Origin: Mesorhizobium zhangyense
GTDB taxonomy: Bacteria > Pseudomonadota > Alphaproteobacteria > Rhizobiales > Rhizobiaceae
Assembly: GCF_011045115.1 (NCBI RefSeq)
Contig: NZ_JAAKZG010000005.1
Location: 434,001-498,000, forward strand
Length of the DNA: 64,000 nucleotides
Reading direction: 5' to 3'
Positions within the stretch are counted from its first letter, which is position 1, and each line of letters begins with the position of its first letter. A model generated the notes under the pieces. The model was not told the DNA's origin. It worked only from the letters and a program-made list of their open reading frames with translations, and ran no database searches. This document shows positions 41,808-50,438 of the stretch, piece by piece. Position numbers and translations under genes: made by a program.

Positions 41808-42629
41808 TCAGGCAAAGACGCCTCCCGTGTTCTGGGTGCGTCGCGCGGCGCGGCGGCGCAGGATTTCGGCAAGGGTCAGAAGCACGAAGGAGCCGACCAG
41901 CAGCAGCGTGCCGAGCGCCAGCACGCCGGGCAGCTTCGAGGCAAAGCGCAACTGGCCCCAGATATAGACGGGCAAGGTCGATTCCGTGCCGGTGAGGAAG
42001 AAGGCCATGATGAATTCGTCGAGCGAGATGGTGAAGGAGACGAGCAGACTGGAAATTATTGCAGGCGCCACCATCGGCAGCGTCACCCGGCGGAATGTGC
42101 CGAAGGCCGATTCGCCGAGGTCGGCGGAGGCTTCCTCAAGGCTGCGGTCGAAACCTTCGAAGCCGGAGGTCAGCACGCTGAGCGAATAGGGGATGCAGAC
42201 CAGCACATGGCCGAGCACGACGGTTACCAGAGACAGGCTGAGGCCCAGTTGCAGCATGACCAGCAGCATGGAAACCGCGACGATGATTTCCGGCAGCACC
42301 AGCGGTGCCATCAGCAGGCCGTTGATGGTTCGGCGGCCGGGAAAGCGGTAGCGGGTGATGGCGCGCGCCGCGCAGATGCCGAGAACGGTGGACAGGATGG
42401 CGGCGGAAACACCGACCATCAGGCTGTTCCAGGCTGCATCGAGCAGAGCCGGCGTGTGCGGCAGTTCCTCGTACCATTTGAGCGTGAAGCCGCTCAGCGG
42501 GAATTTCGGCGAGGCCGATGTGTTGACCGAGAATATCGGCAGGAAGATCACCGGCAGATAGAGAAAGACGATGTAGAGGAAGGCATAGGCCGGCAGCCAG
42601 TTCGACAGGATTTTGCGCAGTCCGCTCAT
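41808..42629 (-). CDS. Polyamine-type ABC transporter permease (PotC-like)
   Basis: 273 aa with six membrane segments. It begins LRKILSNWLPAYAFLYIVFL and contains the permease loop EEASADLGESAFGTFRRVTLPMVAPAI, which docks on the ATPase. The start at 42629 overlaps the potB-like stop (ATGA), showing coupling. A much longer open frame upstream on this strand is a reading of potB in another frame and is not real. Confidence 0.92.
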   Translation of the reverse strand: MSGLRKILSNWLPAYAFLYIVFLYLPVIFLPIFSVNTSASPKFPLSGFTLKWYEELPHTPALLDAAWNSLMVGVSAAILSTVLGICAARAITRYRFPGRRTINGLLMAPLVLPEIIVAVSMLLVMLQLGLSLSLVTVVLGHVLVCIPYSLSVLTSGFEGFDRSLEEASADLGESAFGTFRRVTLPMVAPAIISSLLVSFTISLDEFIMAFFLTGTESTLPVYIWGQLRFASKLPGVLALGTLLLVGSFVLLTLAEILRRRAARRTQNTGGVFA

Positions 42630-43543
42630 CGCGCCAGCCTCGCTGCCGAGCGGATGATCAGCACGGTCGCCGCCGCCATCATTGTGACGATCGCCATGGT
42701 CGTCACCGAAAGTGCGGCACCCAGCGGCCAGTTGGCGCCCTTGCCGAACTGCGCCTGAATGGCGTTGGCGATCATGACGCCGTCTTTGCCGCCGACGAGG
42801 CGCGGCGTGACGAAATCGCCGACCGTCGGGATCATGACGATGAGGATCGCCGAGACGATGCCGGGCACCGACAGCGGCAGCGTCACCCGCATGAAGCGGC
42901 GCAGTGGCCCGTCGCCGAGATCGGTCGCCGCTTCGATCAGCGTGCGGTCGATCTTTTCGAGCGAGACGAAGATCGGCAGGATGGCGAAGGCCGCCCAGGC
43001 ATGGGTCAGCGTGATGACGACGGCGCTGGTGTTGTAGAGCAGGGCGGTCGAGGGTTCGTCGATGATGCCGAGGCCCAGAAGGCCGGAATTGAGCACGCCA
43101 TTGTAGCCCAGGATGACCTTCCACGACATGACGCGCAGCAGGTAGCTTGTCCAGAACGGAATGGTGATCAGGAACAGCCACAGGCCCTTGTGCCGCCCGC
43201 CATGGAAGGAAATGTAAAAGGCGATCGGATAGGCCAGAACGACGGTGAAGAAGCTGACCAGTAGCGAGATCCGCAGCGAGCGCATCAGAAGGTCGCGGTA
43301 GATCGGCTCGGTCAGCGCGATGCGGTAGTTTTCCAGCGTGAAAGTGCGGTCGATGGTGAGGTAGTTCTGCGTCCAGAAACTATGCGCGATCACCACCAGG
43401 ATCGGCACGACCAGAAGCACCAGCGCGTAGAGGAATGTCGGGCTGATAAGGGCAAAGCCCTGGGCCGATTCCGATTGCAGAAGGGAGGTTCTTCGAGACT
43501 GCGCGGGTCGCAGCGCAGGTGCCCCTTCCGCAGCCGCCGTCAT
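42626..43543 (-). CDS. Polyamine-type ABC transporter permease (PotB-like)
   Basis: 305 aa with six membrane segments after a cytoplasmic N-terminus. The loop IEAATDLGDGPLRRFMRVTLPLSVPGI is the coupling helix. LLRVMSWKVILGYNGVLN is typical of PotB/PotH. First gene of potBCA, divergent from the aminotransferase gene, with the 16-bp shared palindrome between the two promoters. Confidence 0.92.
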   Translation of the reverse strand: MTAAAEGAPALRPAQSRRTSLLQSESAQGFALISPTFLYALVLLVVPILVVIAHSFWTQNYLTIDRTFTLENYRIALTEPIYRDLLMRSLRISLLVSFFTVVLAYPIAFYISFHGGRHKGLWLFLITIPFWTSYLLRVMSWKVILGYNGVLNSGLLGLGIIDEPSTALLYNTSAVVITLTHAWAAFAILPIFVSLEKIDRTLIEAATDLGDGPLRRFMRVTLPLSVPGIVSAILIVMIPTVGDFVTPRLVGGKDGVMIANAIQAQFGKGANWPLGAALSVTTMAIVTMMAAATVLIIRSAARLAR

Positions 43544-43690
43544 TGCAGGGGCTCACATAAGAATGCTGGCTCGGTGTCCGGCATGACCATCCCATTTTTG
43601 CGCCGGCGTCACATTCCCTGGGTGCGCCGGCTTTCTTTCATCATGAGCCCATCCGTGGATTGAAATCAAGCGCTATTTCTGCGATATTGA

Positions 43691-43706
43691 CTGAACGGAC
43701 ATTCAA
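43691..43706. promoter_or_regulatory. Shared palindrome, site B (CTGAAC-GGAC-ATTCAA)
   Basis: It matches sites A and C (TTGAAY-N4-RTTCAA with one base changed) and lies between the divergent potBCA and aminotransferase genes. A wider imperfect palindrome, ATTGACTG ... CATTCAAT (43686-43707), overlaps it. Confidence 0.6.
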
Positions 43707-43787
43707 TATGATCCGAATAAAGGCTTGCTTCTGCATTCATGCCGGACTGTGGCGAATGCGATGAGCTGGCCGGGAAAGCGAGGGAAA

Positions 43788-45212
43788 ATGGCTGCGGTGA
43801 AAGACATGTGGAAGGCCGGCGGCGGCATCGAGATGCTGCCAAGCGAGGATACGGTCGATCTTGCAAAGCGCCATCTGGTTCAGCCCTGGCCGACCGCCGG
43901 CGAGATCGGCGCGGAGACGCGCAGCCTGATCGGCAGCGGCGACGGCATCTACATCACCGACGGCGACGGCAAGCGGCTGATCGACGGGCCGGCGGGCATG
44001 TGGTGCGTCAATGTCGGCCATCGCCGCGAGGAGCTTGCCCGCGTCATGTACGACCAAGCCATGCAGCTTTCCTACAACACGCCGTGGTACACGATGAACG
44101 AGCCTTCGGCCGTCCTGGCCGAGCGCATCGCGGGGCATGCGCCGGGCGATCTTTCCCACGTCTTCTTCACCACCGGCGGCTCGTCGGCGGTGGAAAGCGC
44201 GCTGCGCTTCATGCAGTTCTACAACAATGTCCGCGGCCGGACGGAAAAGAAGCTCATCCTGTCGCGCGGCGGCGCTTATCACGGCTCGACCTATCTGTCG
44301 GCCTCGCTCAACGGTCGCCCGCGCGACCGCGACTGGATGGACGGCGCCGATGAGCTGATCGTCAAATTGTCCTCGCCCGATCCATTCCGGCGGCTTGCCG
44401 GAATGAGCGTTGCGGCCTTCTGCGACCGGCTGGTGGCGGAGTTCGCGGAAACGGTGAAGCGCATCGGCGCAGACAGGATCGGCGCTTTCGTCGGCGAGCC
44501 GGTGCAGGCATCGGGCGGCGTCATCGTACCGCCGGAAGGCTATCTCAGGCGCATCCGGAAAATCTGCCGCGACAACGACATCCTGTTCATCGCCGACGAG
44601 GTCGTCACTGCCTTCGGCCGGCTTGGGCATGTGTTTGCATCGGGTGATGTGTTCGGCATCGATCCCGATATCATCACCTTCGCCAAGGGCGTCACCTCCG
44701 GCTATTTCCCGCTCGGCGGCATGATCGTCTCAGAGCGGTTGCTGGAAGATTTGCGTCGCTCGAACCATCCGACGGCGATGTATGCGCATGGCCTCACCTA
44801 TACCAGCCACCCGGTTGGCTGCGCCGTGGCGCTCGCCAATCTCGATCTTCTGGAAAATGGCGTTCTCGCCCATGCGCGAGAGGTCACGCCCTATTTCCAG
44901 GCGCAGCTGAAGACGCTGGAGGAACTGCCGCTGGTGGGCGAAGTGCGCGGCGTCGGGCTTATGGCCTGCGTCGAATGCGTTGCCGATCGCGACAGCAAGG
45001 ACCCGCTGGAACTCGACCGCAATGTCGGCCAGCGCATCGACGCGCATTGCCACGACCTCGGCCTGCTGGTGCGCCCGCTGATCAACATGTGCGTAATGTC
45101 GCCGCCGCTCACCATCACAAGGGAGCAGATCGACGACATGGTCGGCATTCTGCGCGAAGGCATTTCGCGGACGATGGACGATTTGAGGAAAGAGGGTGTG
45201 TGGCGGGGGTGA
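43788..45212 (+). CDS. Class III pyridoxal-phosphate aminotransferase
   Basis: 474 aa. The fold-type I class III pattern is clear: TTGGSSAVESALRFMQFY, SRGGAYHGSTYLSASLNGR, FVGEPVQASGGVIVPPEGYL, LFIADEVVTAFGRLG and the cofactor Lys300 in ITFAKGVTSGYFPLGGM. It is related to putrescine/omega-amino acid-pyruvate aminotransferases. I start at 43788 (MAAVKDMWKAGGG) after AGGG; ATGs at 43761 and 43725 are possible. It is divergent from the polyamine-type transporter with a shared operator, so it probably deaminates the imported amine. Confidence 0.88.
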   Translation: MAAVKDMWKAGGGIEMLPSEDTVDLAKRHLVQPWPTAGEIGAETRSLIGSGDGIYITDGDGKRLIDGPAGMWCVNVGHRREELARVMYDQAMQLSYNTPWYTMNEPSAVLAERIAGHAPGDLSHVFFTTGGSSAVESALRFMQFYNNVRGRTEKKLILSRGGAYHGSTYLSASLNGRPRDRDWMDGADELIVKLSSPDPFRRLAGMSVAAFCDRLVAEFAETVKRIGADRIGAFVGEPVQASGGVIVPPEGYLRRIRKICRDNDILFIADEVVTAFGRLGHVFASGDVFGIDPDIITFAKGVTSGYFPLGGMIVSERLLEDLRRSNHPTAMYAHGLTYTSHPVGCAVALANLDLLENGVLAHAREVTPYFQAQLKTLEELPLVGEVRGVGLMACVECVADRDSKDPLELDRNVGQRIDAHCHDLGLLVRPLINMCVMSPPLTITREQIDDMVGILREGISRTMDDLRKEGVWRG

Positions 45213-45259
45213 TGCCATTCTCTGCGTTGTGGAGGGGTGTTCTCCGCAAATGTCGGGGC

Positions 45260-45306
45260 GTTTGAAACACCCCCACCCCTAACCCCTCCCCACAAGGGGG
45301 AGGGGA
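45260..45306. repeat. GC-rich palindromic element between convergent genes
   Basis: Contains CCCCTCCC-CACAA-GGGGGAGGGG (hairpin) preceded by CACCCCCACCCCTAA. This is the common short palindrome of rhizobial genomes, distinct from the two large repeats. It may stop transcription from both flanking genes. Confidence 0.6.
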
Positions 45307-45308
45307 AC

Positions 45309-46508
45309 TCACCCCCGCGATCGCAGCGCCTCATTCAGGCCCGCCATTTCCTTCTCGTCGGGCGCTGTCTCCAGATCGAGCACCGGTATCTGCGCGCGCA
45401 GGTGGTCGTGGTGGGTGCGCACGCCGTATTCGAGGTCGGAGAGGTAGAAGCCGGCAAACGCCTCCGACAGCATGGACTCGTTCGACCAGACCGAAAGCTG
45501 CACGTCTTCCGACATGGTTTCGCGGTCGATGCGGAACGACAGGTAGCGGGCGGCTGCCTGCTCGCGCGTCTCGTCGCGGTATTTGTAGATGGCGCCGCGC
45601 AGCAAGGTCTCGCCGGTCGAGAGCGGGAACTCCTGATAGAACTGCACCGATTCCGGCATCACCGAAATCACCGCATTGGGAAACAGGCCGTAATAGACCC
45701 AGGCCTTTTTCAGCTTCTCCGGCAGGTGGGCCGGCTCGGGCGCGATGTTGACGTAGTTCTTTACGCTCCAGCGCCGGCCGGCGTGCGGATTGTAGGTGGC
45801 GAAGGAACGCGACACACCCTTGACGAAGGGTTCGTCGAAATAGGTCGAGCCATAGAGGTCCTGAAGCGCCGGGTGCGCCATGGCGACGTGGTAGCCTTCA
45901 TTGTCGACATCGCGCACCGACTTCCAGTTGACCGGGCTGGTCTGGGTCCAGATGCCATAGGAAGGCTCCATATCGGCGATGCCGTAGTGGCCAAGTTCTG
46001 CCTCGAAAGGTTTCAGCAGTTCGGCAACCGACGGCTGCGGCCCCTTGCGGAAGCGCACGAAGATCAGCCCCATCCAGATTTCCAGCTCAAGCGGCGTTAG
46101 GCCGAATTCGGCCTTGTCGAGTTCGGGGAAGCTGCCGGGGCGGGCGGCACCGCGCAGCGTGCCGTCGAGATTGTAGACCCAGCCGTGGAAGGGGCAGACC
46201 AGCGCGTTCTTGCAGGTGCCCTGATTGTCGGCGACGACGCGGCTGCCGCGGTGGCGGCAGATATTGTGAAAGGCCCGCACGACGCCGTCCTTGCCGCGCA
46301 CGATCAGCGCGCGCTCGCCGACCACATCCATGGTCAGGTAATCGCCCGCGTTCGGCACGTCCGAGATATGGCCGACGATCTGCCAGTGGTTGCGGAAGAT
46401 GTGCTCCTTTTCGAGCTCCAGCAGCGCCGGGCTGTGATAGGCCCAGCCGGGCAACCCGCGCCGGTCCCAGTCGCTGGGAACCTTCACGTCACGAATATGC
46501 GGGTTCAT
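45309..46508 (-). CDS. Rieske non-heme iron oxygenase, alpha subunit, quaternary-amine type
   Basis: 399 aa. Rieske cluster ligands are Cys84-x-His86 (CRHRG) and Cys105-x2-His108 (CPFHGW). Mononuclear iron ligands are His207 and His212 in NEGYHVAMAHP. The residue three before His207 is Glu204, where most ring-hydroxylating dioxygenases have Asp. A bridging Glu is described for carnitine monooxygenase CntA and its relatives, so an N-methylated or quaternary ammonium substrate is more likely than an arene. No ferredoxin reductase partner is encoded in the window. Its promoter carries a perfect copy of the shared palindrome. Confidence 0.88.
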   Translation of the reverse strand: MNPHIRDVKVPSDWDRRGLPGWAYHSPALLELEKEHIFRNHWQIVGHISDVPNAGDYLTMDVVGERALIVRGKDGVVRAFHNICRHRGSRVVADNQGTCKNALVCPFHGWVYNLDGTLRGAARPGSFPELDKAEFGLTPLELEIWMGLIFVRFRKGPQPSVAELLKPFEAELGHYGIADMEPSYGIWTQTSPVNWKSVRDVDNEGYHVAMAHPALQDLYGSTYFDEPFVKGVSRSFATYNPHAGRRWSVKNYVNIAPEPAHLPEKLKKAWVYYGLFPNAVISVMPESVQFYQEFPLSTGETLLRGAIYKYRDETREQAAARYLSFRIDRETMSEDVQLSVWSNESMLSEAFAGFYLSDLEYGVRTHHDHLRAQIPVLDLETAPDEKEMAGLNEALRSRG

Positions 46509-46527
46509 TGGCGCGCCCCTTTTCTTA

Positions 46528-46543
46528 TTGAATTATCATTCAA
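46528..46543. promoter_or_regulatory. Shared palindrome, site C (TTGAAT-TATC-ATTCAA)
   Basis: A perfect inverted repeat, extended to 9-bp arms (TTATTGAAT/ATTCAATAA, 46525-46546), 20 bp upstream of the Rieske oxygenase start. Same 16-bp pattern as sites A and B. It is close enough to the start codon to block transcription by bound repressor. Confidence 0.7.
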
Positions 46544-46671
46544 TAAGATCATATTTTCCATTAAATTGCAATGCTTTACGGAAATACGGTTGAATTCAAG
46601 AAAGAGCGGGTCGTGCCTGATTGGCGGAAAAAGCTCGGCTTTTCCGGGTGTTAACCGGGTATCGAGCACAC

Positions 46672-46701
46672 AAAAAAACGCGCCGGCGAGGGGCCGGCGC
46701 G
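46672..46701 (-). terminator. Intrinsic terminator of the HAAT binding-protein operon
   Basis: On the minus strand a 9-bp GC stem (CGCGCCGGC / GCCGGCGCG, loop CCCTC) is followed by seven T. It lies 39 bp after the binding-protein stop codon. Confidence 0.92.
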
Positions 46702-46739
46702 ATGCCTGATTTCAGCGGAGAAGAGGGACGACCGTCGCC

Positions 46740-48005
46740 CTATTTCTGGATTTCGGCCTTGATCTTGGTAACTTCCTCGGCGCTCATTTCGCCGACTGTC
46801 TTCACCTCGCCGCCCTGGATGCGCCACAGCCGGAACGGGCCGGTGATGTCGCCATACTGGTCGAAGGTGACCGGGCCGATGACGCCTTCATATTTGATCG
46901 GCTTGCCTTCCTTGATCAGGCCGAGCGCCTTGGCGAATTCGTCCTTGCCGGCGTAGATCGGCTCGCCGCCGTCGGCTACGACTTCGGGGATGGCCGTCTT
47001 GATTGCAGCGGACTCAGGCTTGCCTGCCTTGGCGATGGCCAGTGCCACGATAGCGCCGGCGTCATAAGAGCGGTCGGCAGCCGGTGCGTCGGGCTTGATG
47101 CCGCCGGAGAAGGCCTCGTAATTGGCATTGAAATATTCCGTCGACTTGGTCGGGCTGGTGCCCGACGAGATGCCATAGGCTTCTTCAAGATATTGCGCGC
47201 CGACGCTGGAGATGAACTCGCTCGAATTCATGCCGTCGTTGAGCATGAATTTCTGTGGGCCGCCGCCCGAAATCCAGGCACGCGCGATGGTCGCGCCATC
47301 GACCGGATAGCTGATCAAATAGAGCGCTTCCGGCTCGCCCTTCATCGCCGCACTCGCCTCGGACGAATAGCTCGCCTGCTTTTCGTTGTAGGGCGTGACC
47401 GAGGTGATGGTGCCGCCGAGCTTCTCGTAGACTTCCTTGAATTCGCGCACCAGGTTGACGCCGAAGTCGTTGTTGACGTGGATGATGGCGATCTTCTTCA
47501 GTCCCTGGCCGAGCGCATGCTTGGCGGCGGCGACGCTTTGCAGGGCGTCCGAGGTGATGGTGCGGAAGAAGACGCCGTTGGTCTTGCCGTCGCGGCCAAG
47601 CTGGGTGAGCGTCGGCGAGGACGATGCCGGCGAAACCTGCACGACGCCGGCCGGTCCTGTGACCGAAGTCAGGATCGGCAGTGACACCGACGAGATGATG
47701 CCGCCGATGATGACCGGTACCTTCTTGATGTTGACCAGCTGGGTTGCCTGGTCGACGGCGACCGTTCCCTGGCTCTGGCTGTCGCGCGTGTCGGTCACCA
47801 GCTTGCAGCCGTTGACGCCGCCGGCTTCGTTGAAATCGCGAAACGCCATGTCGACCGACTTCGCGCCGGCCTGGCCGTATTCGCCGGCAGGTCCGGTCAG
47901 TTCCATGACGAGGCCGACGGTGATGTCGCAATCGGCCGCAAGCGCGGGCAGTGCCGAGGCACTAAGCGCCGTCAGCATGCTGGTGAGCAGAAGCATTTTC
48001 CTCAT
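46740..48005 (-). CDS. HAAT-family (branched-chain amino acid type) periplasmic binding protein
   Basis: 421 aa. Signal peptide MRKMLLLTSMLTALSASALPALA, then DCDITVGLVMELTGPAGEYG, the Peripla_BP_6 start, with GGIISSVSLPILTSVTG and VVQVSPASSSPTLT in the ligand cleft. It lacks the small-molecule signature of any known ligand, so leucine-type binding should not be assumed. I start at 48005 with AAGGGG 9 nt upstream. It is the last gene of GntR-TIGR04076-AKR-binding protein and partners the livGFHM genes encoded divergently. Confidence 0.88.
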   Translation of the reverse strand: MRKMLLLTSMLTALSASALPALAADCDITVGLVMELTGPAGEYGQAGAKSVDMAFRDFNEAGGVNGCKLVTDTRDSQSQGTVAVDQATQLVNIKKVPVIIGGIISSVSLPILTSVTGPAGVVQVSPASSSPTLTQLGRDGKTNGVFFRTITSDALQSVAAAKHALGQGLKKIAIIHVNNDFGVNLVREFKEVYEKLGGTITSVTPYNEKQASYSSEASAAMKGEPEALYLISYPVDGATIARAWISGGGPQKFMLNDGMNSSEFISSVGAQYLEEAYGISSGTSPTKSTEYFNANYEAFSGGIKPDAPAADRSYDAGAIVALAIAKAGKPESAAIKTAIPEVVADGGEPIYAGKDEFAKALGLIKEGKPIKYEGVIGPVTFDQYGDITGPFRLWRIQGGEVKTVGEMSAEEVTKIKAEIQK

Positions 48006-48103
48006 GTTCGTATTCCCCTTATTTGTTCGGGCCGGCTCGTTGCGCGGCCGCTGCATCGTTCATTCTCGGTCGTAGTATCGCGCCGTCTCCCGAGGCGCGG
48101 TGG

Positions 48104-49153
48104 TCAGGCAGCTCCCTTGTTGAGATTGTATTTCATGATCGCGCCGTGGCGGCCGTGGCGGTCGCGCTCCAGCGTATAGACGTCGCCTTCGAGTTCGTTG
48201 GCTTGCGCCAGCACTGCGTCGATTTCGGCCTGATCGCCAGCCGTCAAAGCGAGATCGGAAATAGCCAGATTGGAAGGCAGATGCGTGCGGTTGCGCGCGC
48301 CGACGATAACGCCGGCAACGCCCGGCCGCGTCAGCATTGCAGCGCTCGCTATGGTGGCGATGTCGGTGCCGTGCCGGTCGGCAATGCCGCGTAGCGTCTT
48401 CAGCAAGGTTTGGAACAGGTCCCAGCCGCCGAAGTCCTCGATGACAAGCCTGTATTTGACGAGCGAGCGGTTCTCCAGCGCGTCGTCCGGCTCGGCGACT
48501 CCCAGCCATTTGTCGCTCAGGAAGCCGCCGGCAACGGTACCGTAGCACAGCAGCGAAACGCCGTTTTCGCCTGCGGCCTTCACCATCCGCTTGGCCGGGC
48601 GGCTGTCGAGCAGCGAATATTGCACCTGCATGGAAACCAGCGGCACGCCGCCGCCGATGATGGCCAGCATATGGTCGGTGTCGAAATTGGTGCCGCCGAT
48701 GTGGCGTATCTTGCCGGCCTTGCGCAGTTCCTCCAGCCATTGCGCGGCTTCCAGCCAGCGCGGCGCTTCATAGTCCCACCAATGGAACTGGACGAGGTCG
48801 AGCCGTTCGAGATTGAGCCGGCGCAGCGACTGGTCGATGACGCTTTCGACATAGGATTTGCTGATGCGCGGCAGCACCTCGAGGTCGGGCACGAATTTGG
48901 TATGCACCCCAATCCGGGCCAGCGCCTCCTCGCCACGCAGGTCGCGGTAGCGCAGGCGGAAGCGGCCGATCAGTTCCTCGACGCCGGTGTAGATATCGGC
49001 GCAATCGAAATTGGTGATGCCGGCATCGGCGAAGGCGACCATGTCGGCGATCGGATCTTCGCTGGCCAGCGCGCCATGGCCGCTGGCCATCTGCCAGCCG
49101 CCGCGGATCACCCGCGATATCTCATAGTCCGGCGCCAGTCTGGTTCTCTGCAT
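48104..49153 (-). CDS. Aldo/keto reductase
   Basis: 349 aa, AKR barrel. The catalytic tetrad is visible: Asp/Tyr in NFDCADIYTGVEELIG, Lys in VHTKFVPD and His in LVQFHWWDYEAP. NADP contacts lie near the C-terminus (GVAGVIVGARNRTHL). It resembles the AKR half of the fusion protein at 53908 (HWW, YGTxxGGFLSxKWLG), so the two are paralogues. I start at 49153, where GAGG lies 8 nt upstream. It is 4 bp after the TIGR04076 gene. The substrate is unknown. Confidence 0.87.
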   Translation of the reverse strand: MQRTRLAPDYEISRVIRGGWQMASGHGALASEDPIADMVAFADAGITNFDCADIYTGVEELIGRFRLRYRDLRGEEALARIGVHTKFVPDLEVLPRISKSYVESVIDQSLRRLNLERLDLVQFHWWDYEAPRWLEAAQWLEELRKAGKIRHIGGTNFDTDHMLAIIGGGVPLVSMQVQYSLLDSRPAKRMVKAAGENGVSLLCYGTVAGGFLSDKWLGVAEPDDALENRSLVKYRLVIEDFGGWDLFQTLLKTLRGIADRHGTDIATIASAAMLTRPGVAGVIVGARNRTHLPSNLAISDLALTAGDQAEIDAVLAQANELEGDVYTLERDRHGRHGAIMKYNLNKGAA

Positions 49154-49157
49154 GGTT

Positions 49158-49514
49158 TCAGCCTCGATCGTCTTGAAGCGGCACGGCGGTTGTCTGCGCA
49201 TGGCTGAAGCGGCGCAGGCCGGTGCGGATGATGCGGAAGCGCGAGGTGCAATTGGGGTCAGGGCAGGCGACCTCGGCGTCGGTCGTCATCCAGTCGTTCT
49301 TGTGGGTGGGGCGCTGCTTTGCCGGCAGCAGCGGCAAGAGCGATGCCAGTGAATAGATCGAAAAGCCCTGGCCGGGCGGCAGATGCAGCATCTCGCCGCG
49401 CATCTCGAAATAGTCGCCGACCTTGGCGCCGCAATAGATGGCGCCCCCTTCGGGGGCCGTCACCTCGACGCGCAGGTCGTAAAGTTCGAAGGAATCGTCG
49501 TACTCGTCAGCCAT
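49158..49514 (-). CDS. TIGR04076-like small protein
   Basis: 118 aa. An N-terminal LYDLRVEVTAPEGGAIYCGAKVGDYF with FEMRGEMLHLPPGQGFSIYSLASLLPLLPAKQR is the pattern of TIGR04076 proteins, small conserved proteins with a Cys of unknown function. Here a C-terminal extension adds two more Cys (CPDPNC) and FRIIRTGLRRFS. It overlaps the GntR stop by 8 bp and precedes the aldo/keto reductase by 4 bp, so it is part of the pathway operon. Confidence 0.72.
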   Translation of the reverse strand: MADEYDDSFELYDLRVEVTAPEGGAIYCGAKVGDYFEMRGEMLHLPPGQGFSIYSLASLLPLLPAKQRPTHKNDWMTTDAEVACPDPNCTSRFRIIRTGLRRFSHAQTTAVPLQDDRG

Positions 49515-50223
49515 GGCGAACGGCCCTTTCCTCGGGATCGTCGGCGTCGAGGCGCCCGCGTATCAGGTTGAAGGAGCGGGTGATGTCGTCGGTCAGCGCC
49601 TTGATCGAGCCTTTCACATCGCCGCGCTCCAGCGCGTCGATCAGCGCCCAGTGGTGATGGGTTGCTGGAATGTCGCGATGCTCGTCATGGATATGGGCGG
49701 CGGCGCGGACATAGGGGCCGGACTGCAGCCACAGGCTTTCGACGATGGGGATCAGCACGGCCGATCCGGCGGCGCGGTAGACATAGAAATGAAAGGCGTG
49801 GTTCAGCTCGGACGTCTTGTGCGCCCGGTCGCCGTCGTCGCTACGAAAGGCCGTCTCGCAGGCGACGGTGAGCTGCTTCAGCTGCTCGAAATCCTCCGCC
49901 GAAAGGTTAGGCAGCGCCAGCGCCGTGATCTGCCCTTCGATCAGGCAGCGGGCGCGGGCGAGGTCGTCTAGCCGCTCGCGGGTGATGGTGGGAACCCGGA
50001 CCGAGCGGTTGGGCAGTGCTTCCAGCGCCTGTTCCGATACCAGCCGTCCCAGCGCCTCGCGCACCGGCATGGTGCTGGTCTGCAGCGTCTCGGCCAGATC
50101 CTGAATGCGCATCATCTCGCCGGCGTCGAACAGGCCGTGGATCAGCGAGCGGCGCAGCTCGGCATAGACGCGGTCATGCAGGGTTTCGCGCCCGACAGGG
50201 GAGAGAGCTCCGCGCCGGCTCAT
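49507..50223 (-). CDS. GntR-family regulator with FCD domain
   Basis: 238 aa. The N-terminal winged HTH (about 14-80) includes HDRVYAELRRSLIHGLFDAG and TSTMPVREALGRLVSEQALE. The FCD ligand domain (about 90-225) carries the metal-site pattern with His residues ELNHAFHFYVY and THHHWALIDALERGD. Such regulators often respond to a pathway substrate. It is divergent from livGFHM-AKR/RidA and first in the operon with the TIGR04076, AKR and binding-protein genes. A 12-bp palindrome lies in the divergent region. Confidence 0.92.
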   Translation of the reverse strand: MSRRGALSPVGRETLHDRVYAELRRSLIHGLFDAGEMMRIQDLAETLQTSTMPVREALGRLVSEQALEALPNRSVRVPTITRERLDDLARARCLIEGQITALALPNLSAEDFEQLKQLTVACETAFRSDDGDRAHKTSELNHAFHFYVYRAAGSAVLIPIVESLWLQSGPYVRAAAHIHDEHRDIPATHHHWALIDALERGDVKGSIKALTDDITRSFNLIRGRLDADDPEERAVRHG

Positions 50224-50393
50224 GGCAGCGATCCTTCGAAAATACTGTCTCGAAGGCCGTCCCGCCCGGTATTTCCGGGGGGGCGTATTGCGTGCTGATT
50301 TTTCCGATCGGGCATGCTTGTCCGCCGTTCAAAATCGGAGGCCGTCATGCGGCCAACGTCAATTTTTTTAGTTGCAATTGTGAAAGATGTAAA

Positions 50394-50405
50394 GTTTGAT
50401 CAAAC
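50394..50405. promoter_or_regulatory. Palindrome GTTTGATCAAAC, candidate GntR operator
   Basis: A perfect 12-bp palindrome 34 bp upstream of livG in the divergent promoter region, inside an AT-rich stretch unlike the surrounding sequence. FCD-type GntR operators are short palindromes of this kind, but the match is not to a known motif. Confidence 0.5.
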
Positions 50406-50438
50406 ATCACCGATCAAAATATTTCGAATGAGCCCCGG

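Noticed and set aside
40631-41995. Open frame of 454 codons opposite the potA-like gene, starting within the repeat
   Set aside because: Shadow of the ATPase gene and the repeat element; no ribosome site.
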